Origin: Lachnospiraceae bacterium
GTDB taxonomy: Bacteria; Bacillota; Clostridia; Lachnospirales; Lachnospiraceae
Length of the DNA stretch: 57,173 nucleotides
Assembly: GCA_024690825.1 (NCBI GenBank)
Contig: JAILOK010000044.1
Span: 1 to 57,173, forward strand
Direction of reading: 5' to 3'
Below are positions 1 through 8,805 of the stretch, one piece after another; within the stretch, counting starts at the first letter, position 1, and each line of letters opens with the position of its first letter. The notes under the pieces were generated by a model that saw only the letters and a list, made by a program, of their open reading frames with translations, was not told the DNA's origin and ran no database searches. Both the position numbers and the translations under genes were made by a program.

Positions 1-115
1 TCAAGGGACTGGTCCCTTGCAGGTTCTTAGGGCAGCGCCCTAAGCCCTCGGAGAGCCTGTCGGTATCAATATCTACATTTTCAAGGTTCTTTAGAGCCTT
101 TTTTCTTTGGCTCAT
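1..115 (-). CDS. possible 5' end of a gene running off the left edge
   Basis: An ATG at 113-115 opens a reading frame of 38 codons that stays open to the window edge, starting MSQRKKALKNLENVDIDTD. A TATAAT hexamer on the minus strand at 146-151 could be its -10 box. The ribosome binding site is weak (ATGGAAAA). The distal part runs through two GC-rich hairpins (CAAGGGAC/GTCCCTTG at 2-19 and CTTAGGGC/GCCCTAAG near 27-45), which is unusual for coding sequence and may mean the frame is fortuitous. The product is not recognised. Confidence 0.3.
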   Translation of the reverse strand, partial: MSQRKKALKNLENVDIDTDRLSEGLGRCPKNLQGTSPL

Positions 116-163
116 TTTTCCATAGCGGACTTTACACTATCCATAATTATACACTATTTTGAT

Positions 164-301
164 GACAGGGTGACAGGGGGACGGTTCTGGTGACAACTTT
201 TTTCTGGAAAGGTGTCACCAGAACCGTCCCCCTGACACCAGAACCGTCCCTCTGACACACTCTGCTAAAAAAAGATGACAGAAGAACCGTCCCCTTGTCA
301 T
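164..301. repeat. palindromic GGGACGGTTC repeat cluster
   Basis: Three or four units of the recurring palindromic repeat lie side by side. Two face each other as a long hairpin (171-195 with 212-236, arms carrying CAGGGGGACGGTTCTGGTGA), followed by further units at about 237-260 and 274-299. The cluster lies just past the stop of the minus-strand ABC exporter gene at 311 and could fold as a terminator. It is the first of nine such places in the window. Confidence 0.85.
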
Positions 302-310
302 CTATTACAA

Positions 311-2077
311 TTATAGGAATTGGCTGTTGTAGAGGACGGAGTAGAAGCCGTTTTTGGACAGCAGTTCGGTGTGTGTCCCCTGTTCCATGATATGACCGTC
401 CTTCATCACAATGATGTTGTCGGCATTTTTGATCGTGGAGAGACGGTGGGCTACAATAAATGAAGTGCGGCCCTCCATCATTTTTGCGAAGGCATCCTGG
501 ATCTTCATCTCGGTGCGGGTATCTATCGAGGAGGTTGCTTCATCGAGGATGAGCATCGGAGGCAGAGCGAGCATTAGCCGGCTGATGCACAGAAGCTGTT
601 TCTGGCCTGCCGAAAGGGTATCGCCGTTTCCGGTCAGAATCGTGTCATATCCGTTCTCGAGGCGCCTGATGAAGCTGTCCGCATGGGAGAGCTTTGCCGC
701 ATTTATTATTTCTTCATCGGAAGCGTCCGGTTTTCCCATGGCGATGTTTTCGCGCACGGTACCGTTTTTCAGCCAGGTATCCTGCAGCACCATTCCGAAG
801 AGCGAGCGGAGATCGTCCCTCTTCATTTTTTTCGTATCGTTGTCTTCTATCAGGATCTTTCCCGAATCCGTGTCATAAAATCTCATCAGAAGATTTATCA
901 GCGTGGTCTTGCCGCAGCCTGTGGGACCGACGATTGCAGTCCTTGTGCCGGGACGGGCCGTCAGGTTGAAGTTTTCGATGAGAGGCCTGTTCTTATTATA
1001 TGAAAAGCATACATCCCGAAACTCCACTTTTTTTGTGCCTGTATCGCCGCTGCATAATAAAGGCGTTTCGGGATCCGCACTCTGTGAAGGCTCGTCAATG
1101 AGGGCCAGAAGTCTTGACGCGCAGGCAATGGCGTTCTGCAGTTCCGTTACGACTCCGGATATCTCGTTAAAGGGTTTTGTATACTGGTTCGCATATGACA
1201 GGAAGCTTACCAGACGCCCGACGGTGAGCATGCCTTTGATGGCGGCCAGTGCTCCGGTCACTCCAACAAGAGCATAGACGATGGAATTTACGAAGCGGGT
1301 GCAGGGATTGGTCAGTGATGAAAAGAAAAGCGCCTTCAGTGAAGAACTTTCAAGCTCCGAATTGATGCCGTCAAATTCCTGCAGGGCATCATTCATGTGA
1401 TCAAAGGCCAGAACAGTCTTTTCATTTCCGATCATTTCGTTGATAAGAGATGTAAGCTGTCCGCGCTGCTTTGACTGCACGGTGAACATGCTGTAGGTGC
1501 GCTTTGCAATAAAAGATGCCACAAAGAAAGACAGCGGTGTGACGAACACCACGGCAAGGGTTATCCACGGATTAATGGTTAACATAAATATTAAAGTCCC
1601 CAGTATGGTCATTGCACTGGTAAAAAGCTGGGTAAAGCCCATGAGCAGACCGTCGGAGAACTGATCGGCGTCCGCAATGACGCGGCTTACCATATCGCCG
1701 TGGCTGTTTGAATCGATATAGCTTAAAGGCAGGCTCTGGATCTTTGCGAAGGCCTCTTTTCTGATATCCTTTACGACACTGAAGGCAATGTGGTTGTTGC
1801 ATATGTTCATGAGCCACTGAAAGAGTGAACTTAAAAGGACAGTGATGCCCATGATAATAAGAACATGAATAAGTCCGGAAAAATCCACTTGTCCTGGACC
1901 GAGTACATTGTCGACTGCCTTTCCCGTAAGAACCGGAATATAAAGCGAACCGGCCACCGACACGGACGCAAAGGCCAGTGAAAGGGCGATGAGCAGCCTG
2001 TATCTTGCGACTCTTTTCAGGACTCTTTTCAATGTATTAAGCTGTGATCTTTTGTCATGTCGAAAACTGCGTTTCAT
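311..2077 (-). CDS. ABC exporter, catalytically complete half-transporter of a heterodimer
   Basis: 588-residue half-transporter: an N-terminal six-helix membrane domain (about residues 20-310) and a C-terminal nucleotide-binding domain with Walker A GPTGCGKTT, a signature motif reading LSAGQ rather than LSGGQ, Walker B ILDEAT and an H-loop AHRLST. The catalytic Glu and switch His are both present. The start chosen is the ATG at 2075-2077, preceded by AGGGAG; a GTG 21 bases upstream is also in frame. It overlaps the upstream half-transporter by 23 bases, so the two are translationally coupled and very likely form one heterodimeric multidrug- or lipid-type exporter (BmrCD / TM287-288 class). 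There is no peptidase C39 domain, so it does not look like a leader-cleaving peptide exporter. Substrate unknown. Confidence 0.9.
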   Translation of the reverse strand: MKRSFRHDKRSQLNTLKRVLKRVARYRLLIALSLAFASVSVAGSLYIPVLTGKAVDNVLGPGQVDFSGLIHVLIIMGITVLLSSLFQWLMNICNNHIAFSVVKDIRKEAFAKIQSLPLSYIDSNSHGDMVSRVIADADQFSDGLLMGFTQLFTSAMTILGTLIFMLTINPWITLAVVFVTPLSFFVASFIAKRTYSMFTVQSKQRGQLTSLINEMIGNEKTVLAFDHMNDALQEFDGINSELESSSLKALFFSSLTNPCTRFVNSIVYALVGVTGALAAIKGMLTVGRLVSFLSYANQYTKPFNEISGVVTELQNAIACASRLLALIDEPSQSADPETPLLCSGDTGTKKVEFRDVCFSYNKNRPLIENFNLTARPGTRTAIVGPTGCGKTTLINLLMRFYDTDSGKILIEDNDTKKMKRDDLRSLFGMVLQDTWLKNGTVRENIAMGKPDASDEEIINAAKLSHADSFIRRLENGYDTILTGNGDTLSAGQKQLLCISRLMLALPPMLILDEATSSIDTRTEMKIQDAFAKMMEGRTSFIVAHRLSTIKNADNIIVMKDGHIMEQGTHTELLSKNGFYSVLYNSQFL

Positions 2078-3773
2078 AGATCTCCCTGTATATCTCACAT
2101 GTCTTTAACAGTTCATCATGGGTACCGAGTGCCGCGGCCTGCCCGTTTTCCATCACAAGTATGCGGTCACAGTTCATGACCGAGGAGGCGCGCTGTGAAA
2201 CGATGAATGTTGCCGGATGTCCATTCAGTTCCCGTAAAGCCTCGCGGAGCTTTGAATCCGTTGCCATGTCAAGAGCGGATGCCGAGTCATCGAGTATGAG
2301 GATCTGCGGATCCATAATAAGAGCGCGCGCGATCGTCAGCCTCTGTTTCTGTCCTCCCGACAGATTCTTGCCGCCCTCTGTGACATCCCTTTGAAGTTTT
2401 TTGGGATCGGCTGTCACAAAATCAAAGGCCTGAGCGGTCTTTAAGGCTTCAAACATTTCATTATCCGTTGCATCGTCTTTTCCATATCGGAGGTTATCCG
2501 CTATGGTCCCCGAAAACAGGACGGCATTCTGGGGAACTATCCCGATGTGGCGGCGAAGCGATGCTAAAGTGATGTCACGCACATCGGTTCCGTTTATCTT
2601 TACCGTGCCCTTTGTTGCATCGTAAAATCTCGGTATCAGATTGACGAGAGAACTTTTTCCCGAACCGGTGCCACCTATGATGCCGAGGCTTTCACCCGGC
2701 ATGACTTTGAAGGATATATCGCTCAATGATTCTTCCGAGCCTTCAAGATAGGTTAAATGCACATGATCAAACTCGACTGACGGTATGCCGGGATCTTTTT
2801 CGGGGAGAGTTTTTTCTCCGTCCTTCATAGCGGGTTTTATATCAAGTATATCCGCCACCCTGTCCGTACAGGCAAGGGCGCGGCTTATGGTCACGATGAG
2901 GTTTGCGAGTTTAATAAGTTCGACGAGGATCTGTGACATGTAGTTTACAAGGGCAATAAGTTCGCCTTTTGTTATCACGGCAGTATCAACCTTCAGAGCG
3001 CCTGTGTACAAAAGTACTATGGTTGCGGCGTTTATTATTATGAAGGTGACGGGGTTTAAAAGTGCCGAGATCCTGCCGACTTTTCTCTGCATGAGGTTTA
3101 AGGAATCGTTTTCGTCATTGAATGCGTCGAGTTCTTTTTTTTCATGACGGAAGGCCCGTATCACCCTGACGCCCTCGAGATTTTCGCTTGTACGGTCAAG
3201 TATAGCGTCAAGTTTCTGCTGGACTTTTTTGTACATCGGCATGGTAAGCGCCATGATGCCGACCACGATAGATGTGAGAAGAGGGATAGTAACGACGAAG
3301 GTCAGAGCTTCTTTTGCGTTTACGGTGAAGGCCATGAGCATGGCACCGAATACGATGAAGGGTGAACGAAGGAAAAGACGCAGGAACATGTTGACACCTG
3401 CCTGGGCCTGGTTGATGTCGCTTGTCATCCTGGTGATCAGTGTGGGGGTTTTAAGTCTGTCAAGCTGTGAATAGGAAAAAGTGCCGATGTGTTCAAATAC
3501 ACTGTGGCGGAGCTTTGTCGAAAAGCCGACTGCAGCCTTTGCCGCAAAGTATTGGGCAGTAAGAGAAGAAGACAGGCCCACGACGGCAAGGAGCAGCAGG
3601 ATGAGACACATTTTCCAGATGTGAGGCATATCCGAGGCTGCGATGCCCTGATCTACGATCGATGCCATGACGAGAGGCACGAAGAGCTCGAAGATGGCTT
3701 CGAGCATTTTAAAAAGCGGCGCGAGGACGCATTCTTTCTTATAATCTTTAAGGAAAACAAGTAAGCGTTTCAT
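2055..3773 (-). CDS. ABC exporter, degenerate-site half-transporter of the heterodimer
   Basis: 572-residue half-transporter with an N-terminal membrane domain and a C-terminal ATPase domain: Walker A GGTGSGKSS, signature LSGGQKQR. Its Walker B reads ILILDDSAS, with Asp in place of the catalytic Glu, and the switch His is Gln (IVSQRAS). These are the classic changes of the degenerate nucleotide site in heterodimeric exporters. The partner gene supplies the variant LSAGQ signature that would face this same site, so the degeneracy is consistent across both subunits. It is first of the two-gene minus-strand operon. An inverted-repeat element lies directly upstream. Substrate not inferable. Confidence 0.9.
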   Translation of the reverse strand: MKRLLVFLKDYKKECVLAPLFKMLEAIFELFVPLVMASIVDQGIAASDMPHIWKMCLILLLLAVVGLSSSLTAQYFAAKAAVGFSTKLRHSVFEHIGTFSYSQLDRLKTPTLITRMTSDINQAQAGVNMFLRLFLRSPFIVFGAMLMAFTVNAKEALTFVVTIPLLTSIVVGIMALTMPMYKKVQQKLDAILDRTSENLEGVRVIRAFRHEKKELDAFNDENDSLNLMQRKVGRISALLNPVTFIIINAATIVLLYTGALKVDTAVITKGELIALVNYMSQILVELIKLANLIVTISRALACTDRVADILDIKPAMKDGEKTLPEKDPGIPSVEFDHVHLTYLEGSEESLSDISFKVMPGESLGIIGGTGSGKSSLVNLIPRFYDATKGTVKINGTDVRDITLASLRRHIGIVPQNAVLFSGTIADNLRYGKDDATDNEMFEALKTAQAFDFVTADPKKLQRDVTEGGKNLSGGQKQRLTIARALIMDPQILILDDSASALDMATDSKLREALRELNGHPATFIVSQRASSVMNCDRILVMENGQAAALGTHDELLKTCEIYREIYETQFST

Positions 3774-3797
3774 GATATCTATTCTATTCAGGTGTCA

Positions 3798-3995
3798 CAA
3801 ACTGATTTTCAAAACGACCCACGCTCCGCCGCTGTCGAGCTAACTTCCAACTTCGATTAAGCCTGAATGGGAAGTTCGGCTGCGCCTCTCTCCCCACAGG
3901 CTAAATCATCGTAGAAAAATATCTCTCGTTGCTGCGCTGACGGGTCTCTTTTGAATAATCAGTTTGTTTCGCCTGACGAAAGAATTGATCAGGCG
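3798..3995. repeat. inverted-repeat element, family B (MITE-like)
   Basis: About 198 bases bounded by related inverted ends: CAAACTGATTTTCAAAA at the left and, on the other strand, CAAACTGATTATTCAAAA near the right. The right end finishes in a hairpin (CGCCTGA/TCAGGCG). The interior holds nested complementary segments (AACTTCC/GGAAGTT and ATTAAGCCTG/CAGGCTAAAT). The right end matches 24361-24422 at roughly 88 percent over 60 bases, showing a dispersed family. No coding capacity is seen. It fills the gap between the ABC operon and tRNA-Thr. Confidence 0.7.
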
Positions 3996-4021
3996 ATTGA
4001 CTTGTACATCAAGTATTGCAG

Positions 4022-4051
4022 TTGACATTGCAAGTTTAAGTATAATATAAT
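4022..4051 (+). promoter_or_regulatory. sigma-A promoter of tRNA-Thr
   Basis: Perfect TTGACA (4022-4027), an 18-base spacer and perfect TATAAT (4046-4051). The expected start is near 4058, about 15 bases before the mature tRNA 5' end. Confidence 0.8.
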
Positions 4052-4072
4052 GTGTGGGTTAAGTCAAAAAAC

Positions 4073-4145
4073 GCTGTTGTAGCACAGTCGGTAGTGCGCC
4101 GCATTGGTAGTGCGGAGGTCTCCAGTTCGATTCTGGACAGCAGCA
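4073..4145 (+). tRNA. tRNA-Thr (anticodon GGT)
   Basis: A complete 73-base cloverleaf: acceptor arms GCTGTTG/CAGCAGC (one T-G pair), D stem GCAC/GTGC, anticodon stem CCGCA/TGCGG with loop TTGGTAG giving anticodon GGT (reads ACC/ACT, Thr), T stem TCCAG/CTGGA with loop TTCGATT, and discriminator A. The 3' CCA is not encoded and must be added by tRNA nucleotidyltransferase. It stands alone with its own promoter and terminator. Confidence 0.95.
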
Positions 4146-4149
4146 TAGG

Positions 4150-4190
4150 CTCGGAACTCAGTAAACAGGCGGGTTCCGAGTTTTTTATTT
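4150..4190 (+). terminator. rho-independent terminator after tRNA-Thr
   Basis: Stem CTCGGAAC (4150-4157) with GTTCCGAG (4173-4180), followed by TTTTTTATTT. Confidence 0.85.
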
Positions 4191-4216
4191 GTAAACAATT
4201 TTGGTTTATTTATTAA

Positions 4217-4240
4217 ATTTACCATAATATTTACCATAAT
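4217..4240. repeat. two perfect tandem copies of ATTTACCATAAT
   Basis: The 12-mer ATTTACCATAAT occurs twice back to back (4217-4228, 4229-4240), just past the tRNA terminator in an AT-rich stretch. Short direct repeats beside a tRNA 3' end are typical of integrase or excisionase arm sites, but no integrase is present, so that role is speculative. Confidence 0.6.
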
Positions 4241-4246
4241 TAGAAA

Positions 4247-4281
4247 CAAAAAAATGGGGATACCCATTGCTGAGTATCCCC
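4247..4281 (-). terminator. terminator of the Nif11-type peptide gene
   Basis: Stem GGGGATAC (4256-4263) with GTATCCCC (4274-4281). Reading leftward it is followed by a run of seven T; rightward there is also a T-rich tail, so it could work in both directions. Confidence 0.75.
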
Positions 4282-4330
4282 ATATATTTATTTTTTGATG
4301 TCAGTTGTCGAAGCCGGGACAGGTATCATA

Positions 4331-4546
4331 TTAGCAGTCCAGATAGCATTCGTCGCCGCCTGCTATATTTTTCAGTTCCGAATCATCAAGATCAATATCG
4401 GCCAGTTCTGTCATGTATGCTTCAGCTTCTTCTTTGGTAATTGAAAAACCATCAGCCTTTGCCAGTTTCATTAATTCTTCCGCAGTCTCACACTGCATAG
4501 CCTTCTTAACCTGTTCCTTTGTCAGTTCATTTTTGTTTATTGCCAT
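4331..4546 (-). CDS. Nif11-type double-glycine precursor peptide
   Basis: 71-residue peptide starting at the ATG at 4544-4546, which follows AAGGGAAATT; a longer in-frame reading to 4627 lacks a good ribosome binding site. The helical, acidic leader (KEQVKKAMQCETAEELMKLA and KEEAEAYMTELADIDLDD) resembles Nif11-like leaders and ends in SELKNIAGG, a double-glycine cleavage motif. What follows is only seven residues, DECYLDC, with two cysteines. By family knowledge such leaders guide maturation or export of ribosomally made peptides. No modification enzyme or C39 peptidase-transporter is in this window, and the nearby ABC exporter lacks the peptidase, so maturation would have to come from elsewhere. 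Confidence 0.75.
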   Translation of the reverse strand: MAINKNELTKEQVKKAMQCETAEELMKLAKADGFSITKEEAEAYMTELADIDLDDSELKNIAGGDECYLDC

Positions 4547-4663
4547 AATTTCCCTTAATAGTTTTTGATATTTCAAATTCTCTATTCGCAGGCAAAATCG
4601 GATCTGTACCTTTTGACCATCTACCACATTATACTATAACCGAAATCAAAACACATCAAAAAA

Positions 4664-4690
4664 GATGACAGAAGGACCGTCCCGCTGTCA
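4664..4690. repeat. palindromic GGGACGGTCC repeat unit
   Basis: Single unit: TGACAGAAGGACCGTCCCGCTGTCA, an imperfect palindrome of the dispersed family, located between the divergent Nif11-type gene and the broken secreted-protein gene. Confidence 0.8.
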
Positions 4691-4771
4691 CAAAAAATTA
4701 TGTACCTTTTGTCATTTTGTTCGTATGATCAGTATGGAAGACCGTTGGGATATCATAAGGAGGAAGTATAA

Positions 4772-7700
4772 ATGAGACAGCATTGGAAACGTGTTCTGGC
4801 ATTGCTTTTATGTTTTGCAATGGTCTTTAGCACGAATTTCAGCATGAACAGTAAAGCCGTATTTGCGGATGAGGCTGATACGACGATTGAAGCCGTAAGC
4901 GAAGAAGCGGCCGGAAACGAAAACGATGTAAATGAGGAAACCGTATCATCGGAAGATGCAGCGCCGGAAGAAACGGTGTAATCGGAAGATGCGGCACCGG
5001 GAGATACAGTATCGGAAGAGGGTACTCCCAAAGAGACTGTTTCGGAAGAAGGCATTCCGGAAGAGACCATATCGGAAGAGGCAATCCCGGAAGAGACGGT
5101 GTCAGAGGACGGATTCCCGGCTGAAGAGAATGCCGAAAACGAACCGAAGATCGATTTTGATGTTTCAGAGATATCAATGAATGGCGCAGAGATATCCCTT
5201 GGTTTTGATGATGAACAGTTTACTGTCAGTATGGCAGTAGTGGTTTCAGAGAACGGACCTGATGAGGGATATGACGGGTGGATAAATGATGTTTTTGAAA
5301 ATGATGAGCTCTCTGTTCCTTTAAGATCAACGACGGAGTTTGGTAAATACACGGGCGATCCCGAACTGGAGATCGTTGTTTCCGAAGATCATATTTTTAA
5401 AAAGGATGATGATGGTTTTGAAAAATTTGCGGTATCCCAGATAAATGCGGCAGACAGCACATACAGTCTGAACTACAAAGATGAGTTGATGCCGGAATCC
5501 ATAATATTTGAATCCATCAGAAAAAATCAGACACTTTTTGCTTCACTTAAAGAGCACGAAGTAAAATACAATGCGTTCAGAGAATTATATGAAGAAAACT
5601 GCAAGGTGACGCTTAGCGCAAATCTGGATATTTCTTCTGCTGACGCATCAAAGGATGCAACGGCAGAGACGGAGGTGGAGATAACGCTGACAAATCTTGA
5701 TGTCATCGTTTCAGCAAATGAACTTACTTTGACATCAACAAAGATGGAAGAAGGTAACACTCTCTCCCTGTATTTTAAAGCAGATCATGTCGATGGCTTG
5801 GATGGGTTTGAGAAGTGGAATATCACATCTCAAAACAGCGTATGCGGAGCATTTGGTACCACTTTGAACTCCTCTTCAACTGTCAGTGCAAATGTTGAAT
5901 TCAACACCGGAAACGGAAAGATATATATCAAGGATGTTAAACCGCTGATGGAAAGTGGTGAAGACTGGTGTAATGTTTTCCGCAAATATGTAACCCCCGG
6001 TGTGACCTTTGTCCCCGAAGGAAAAGACAGGGGCGCCGATATGACAGTTGTCAACGAGGATGAAGAACTGACAGTTACACAGGCGGGTACGACAGTCCTT
6101 TATGATGATTATGATTACTGGGATGGTACACCGTTAAATTTTAAGGATTCATTTACTGTCAAAATCGGTAATACGGATGTTTTGGGAAGCTTTCTCCGCG
6201 AGCGCTTAATGTTCCTGTATGCAGTAGATGACAGTACTGCATGGAATGAGGTGTTTCCTGAAAACCTCCATGCAGGCCAGAAGATCAGTATATCTGTAAA
6301 TTACTGGGCGAAAGAAGAAAAACTGAAGACTCCCAAAAGCGGCCCGATCACTTTCCAGATCGCAAAGCAGCCGGTGGTTGTAAGACTTAAGAAACCCGAA
6401 AAGTTTACACCGACTGAAAGTGAAAAAAGTCCTGCAAAGGTCTACGGCAGCAGGCAAGCTTGAAAACATAAATATCAGTATCCCGGCTTCATATACTGTC
6501 TATTTCAATGTCAGTGACAATGATCTGAAGGAAGGAAATGTCAGCATGAACTATACGCTGGCAGCATTGCCCGAGGCAGATCTTGTGATCGGACAAAGCG
6601 TAGAGGTAGGCTTTTATTCCGCAAAGACCGGAAAGAGCATATCAGACAATATGCTCGTGGCAGCAGATAAACTTAATGGTATCAGGATCACGGTCTCTTC
6701 TGCGACAGCTCCGAAGGAGTTTAAGTATTTTGATGCCTATTTTGACAACAGTGACAACAAGAGTACGACTTTGCTGAAGGAGAACGGCGGATTTACCGAT
6801 ACATTCGTTCCCGGAGAGGGATGGGTATACACCTTTAATCTGGCTGACGCCTATGAAAAATCTGAAGGAAAGGCATCGATCAAGCTTTACGGTTCGGATA
6901 CGGAATACATCGACGAGTTTTCCGGAAAGGCGAAGATAATCTCAACGGGCGGCGTCACGGTCAGCGTTGCAAGCATAAAACCGGTGGTCTATGACGGGTA
7001 CGAGATCTATGCAGAGAATGATCCGAAAGCATATTACAAAGACGGTTCTGTTAAGAAGAATATTTCGCCGAAACTGAATGTAAAGATCGTAAACTTTGAT
7101 TCCGGAGCCGTGCTGGTACCGGGAACGGATTATTCATTGTCTTACAAGAACAATGTCAATGCGGTCACATCAAAAACGACCGACAAAAAAAGCCCCATGG
7201 TGGTCATAACGGGAAAGGGGAATTATAAAGGAATAAAAGTGACTGTCCCGTTTATGATCCTGCCGGCAGATATGAGCGAATTTGCAAAAATAAAGGCGGG
7301 TGGCAGCAAATATGTCAAATATGGAAAGAGGGGCTTCGACGCAAAACTCACGGTTGTGGCGGGCAGAACAAAGAAGAAGCTTAATAAAAAAACGTATGAC
7401 CTCATTTATTATACCGCAGACGGTAAGGTGACGGACGCTTCGAACTATACCAAGGATCTGACCTATGCGACCGAGTTTCTTGTGACTGCCAGGGCAAAGG
7501 ATGACCAGAACTATACCGGAGAGACAGTTTTTGATGAAGACGGCCATGTGTGGGGTGTCCCGGGCTCATCGAAAAAACTGAAGGTTAAAGGTACAAATAA
7601 AGGCGATTTTGCAGAAAATAAGAAATATGAGGAGTTTTTCAAGGAAGATTCCATAACGGCGCAGGACAAGAGTAAAACGGTTATACCTGTCGGAGACAGA

Positions 7701-8542
7701 AGCAAGGCAGGCGTCTGGTATGAGGACACAGCCGGAGAAAAAGTAAAGGGACAGAAGATCATTGAAGGAGCGGGTACTCATTACCTTTATGTCGGTCCTG
7801 ATTATGATAATGTGGAGAATCTGGAACCGGAGCAGCTGATCTTGCCAAAGATGCCTATGTCCTTGGCGTATCCCGGCTTGCCGGAAATAAGATGGTGCCG
7901 AAGGCCATAGTCGTACAGGATGAATGGAAATCATCATGGAAAAAGCAGTCTGACGGAACATATGTGGATAACGGCAATTTCTATGAGGCTTCTTTGAAGG
8001 AAGGAAAGGACTATTCTCTTGAGAATGTCAAAAAGTATGATAAAGACGGAAAAGAGGTTCAGGACGATAAGGATACATACTATATGACCGCGGATGTCAC
8101 TGCAAAGAATACTGATCTGTTTAAAGGAAAGGTCCCGGTGAAGGTCGATGTTTACGGTAAAGAGGTAAAGGATGTAAAGATCACAAGGATCTCCGATAAC
8201 AAAGCAACATCAACAAATGCGGTAACAGACAGCAGTGGGAAACATTATGTCATGTTTAGGGGAACGCAGGAAAACGAAGGTGAGGATATGTCTGTATGTC
8301 CGAGAGTAGTTGAGATAGTGATCGTTTATAAGGACGGAAGCCAGTCGGATCCCATCAGACCTAAGGATCTAAACGGCGATCTGGCAGATGATCCGAGGTT
8401 TTTTATCGATGCAGCAGACATAGGAAATATCACAAATAAAGCAGAGATAGTATTCAGATTTAAGGACGGAACGATGGGACCGACGGACAAGATATACACA
8501 GCGAGATACAGTATAGTCGGTCAGGACAAGTTCCCTAAATAA
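4772..8542 (+). pseudogene. large secreted repeat protein, broken by a stop codon and two frameshifts
   Basis: A strong site (AAGGAGGAAG) precedes ATG 4772 and a clear signal peptide (MRQHWKRVLALLLCFAMVFS, then a likely cut after AVFA). About six decapeptide repeats of the type VSEEGIPEET follow at about 4932-5115. An in-frame TAA at 4979-4981 splits repeat units; the same frame then stays open to 6463. The reading continues in the +1 frame from somewhere in 6384-6463 (an A6 run lies at 6423-6428) and, after a second shift in 7811-7910, in a third frame to 8542. Read through, it would be about 1255 residues, mostly beta-rich Ig-like segments (for example VVITGKGNYKGIKVTVPFMI near 7200), as in clostridial surface proteins. 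No sortase motif or other anchor is seen. It may be a decayed gene, or contain assembly errors; a 69-residue secreted stub (4772-4981) is the only product as written. Confidence 0.75.
4932..5115 (+). repeat. 30-base tandem repeats encoding (V/I)SEE-x-x-P-x-E-T
   Basis: About six degenerate 30-base units encode an acidic decapeptide (SEDAAPEETV, SEEGTPKETV, SEEGIPEETI and so on). The stop codon that breaks the gene lies exactly at a unit boundary, as an extra TAA between GTG and TCG codons. Confidence 0.8.
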
Positions 8543-8562
8543 GAGCAACTGTACTGACATCA

Positions 8563-8604
8563 GGACGGGAAGCCGGCAGTAAACCGGTTCCCGTCCTTTT
8601 TTTT
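8563..8604 (+). terminator. terminator after the broken secreted-protein gene
   Basis: Arms GGACGGGAA and CCGG (8563-8576) pair with CCGG and TTCCCGTCC (8584-8596), followed by eight T. Confidence 0.9.
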
Positions 8605-8681
8605 CGTACAAACCGGATAATTGAGACGACATCAAATTGACGCAGTTAAAAAGACCGTGTGATATAGTCGGGGATGTAATT

Positions 8682-8782
8682 GTGTCAAGTCTTTTATGAA
8701 AGACTTGACACGCAAGGATTGCCGCCGATGAGAAGCAGCTAAAGCTGCGCGGCGGCAAGCAGGCAAGCCGCTTAAAGCGGCT
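8682..8782 (+). promoter_or_regulatory. three consecutive hairpins in the leader of the AAA+ gene
   Basis: Hairpin 1: perfect 13-base arms GTGTCAAGTCTTT (8682-8694) and AAAGACTTGACAC (8699-8711). Hairpin 2: GCCGCC/GGCGGC (8721-8726, 8751-8756) enclosing AGCAGCT/AGCTGC. Hairpin 3: AGCCGCTT/AAGCGGCT (8766-8782), ending about eight bases before the AGGGAGG ribosome binding site. None has a T-run, so they are not simple terminators. A possible extended -10 (TGATATAGT, 8660-8668) lies upstream. Hairpin 3 and the bases after it resemble the leader at 12635-12668. Confidence 0.6.
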
Positions 8783-8805
8783 CACAAATAAGGGAGGATT
8801 GAATT

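Noticed and set aside
311-3773. ABC pair as a peptidase-type exporter for the Nif11-type peptide
   Set aside because: Neither subunit has an N-terminal C39 peptidase domain; proximity alone is not enough.
4064-4267. 67-codon frame over tRNA-Thr
   Set aside because: It is the antisense of the tRNA and its terminator; no ribosome binding site.
6420-6470. Programmed -1 frameshift at the A6-G run
   Set aside because: The change needed is +1, not -1, and two more breaks exist in the gene; decay or sequence error is simpler.
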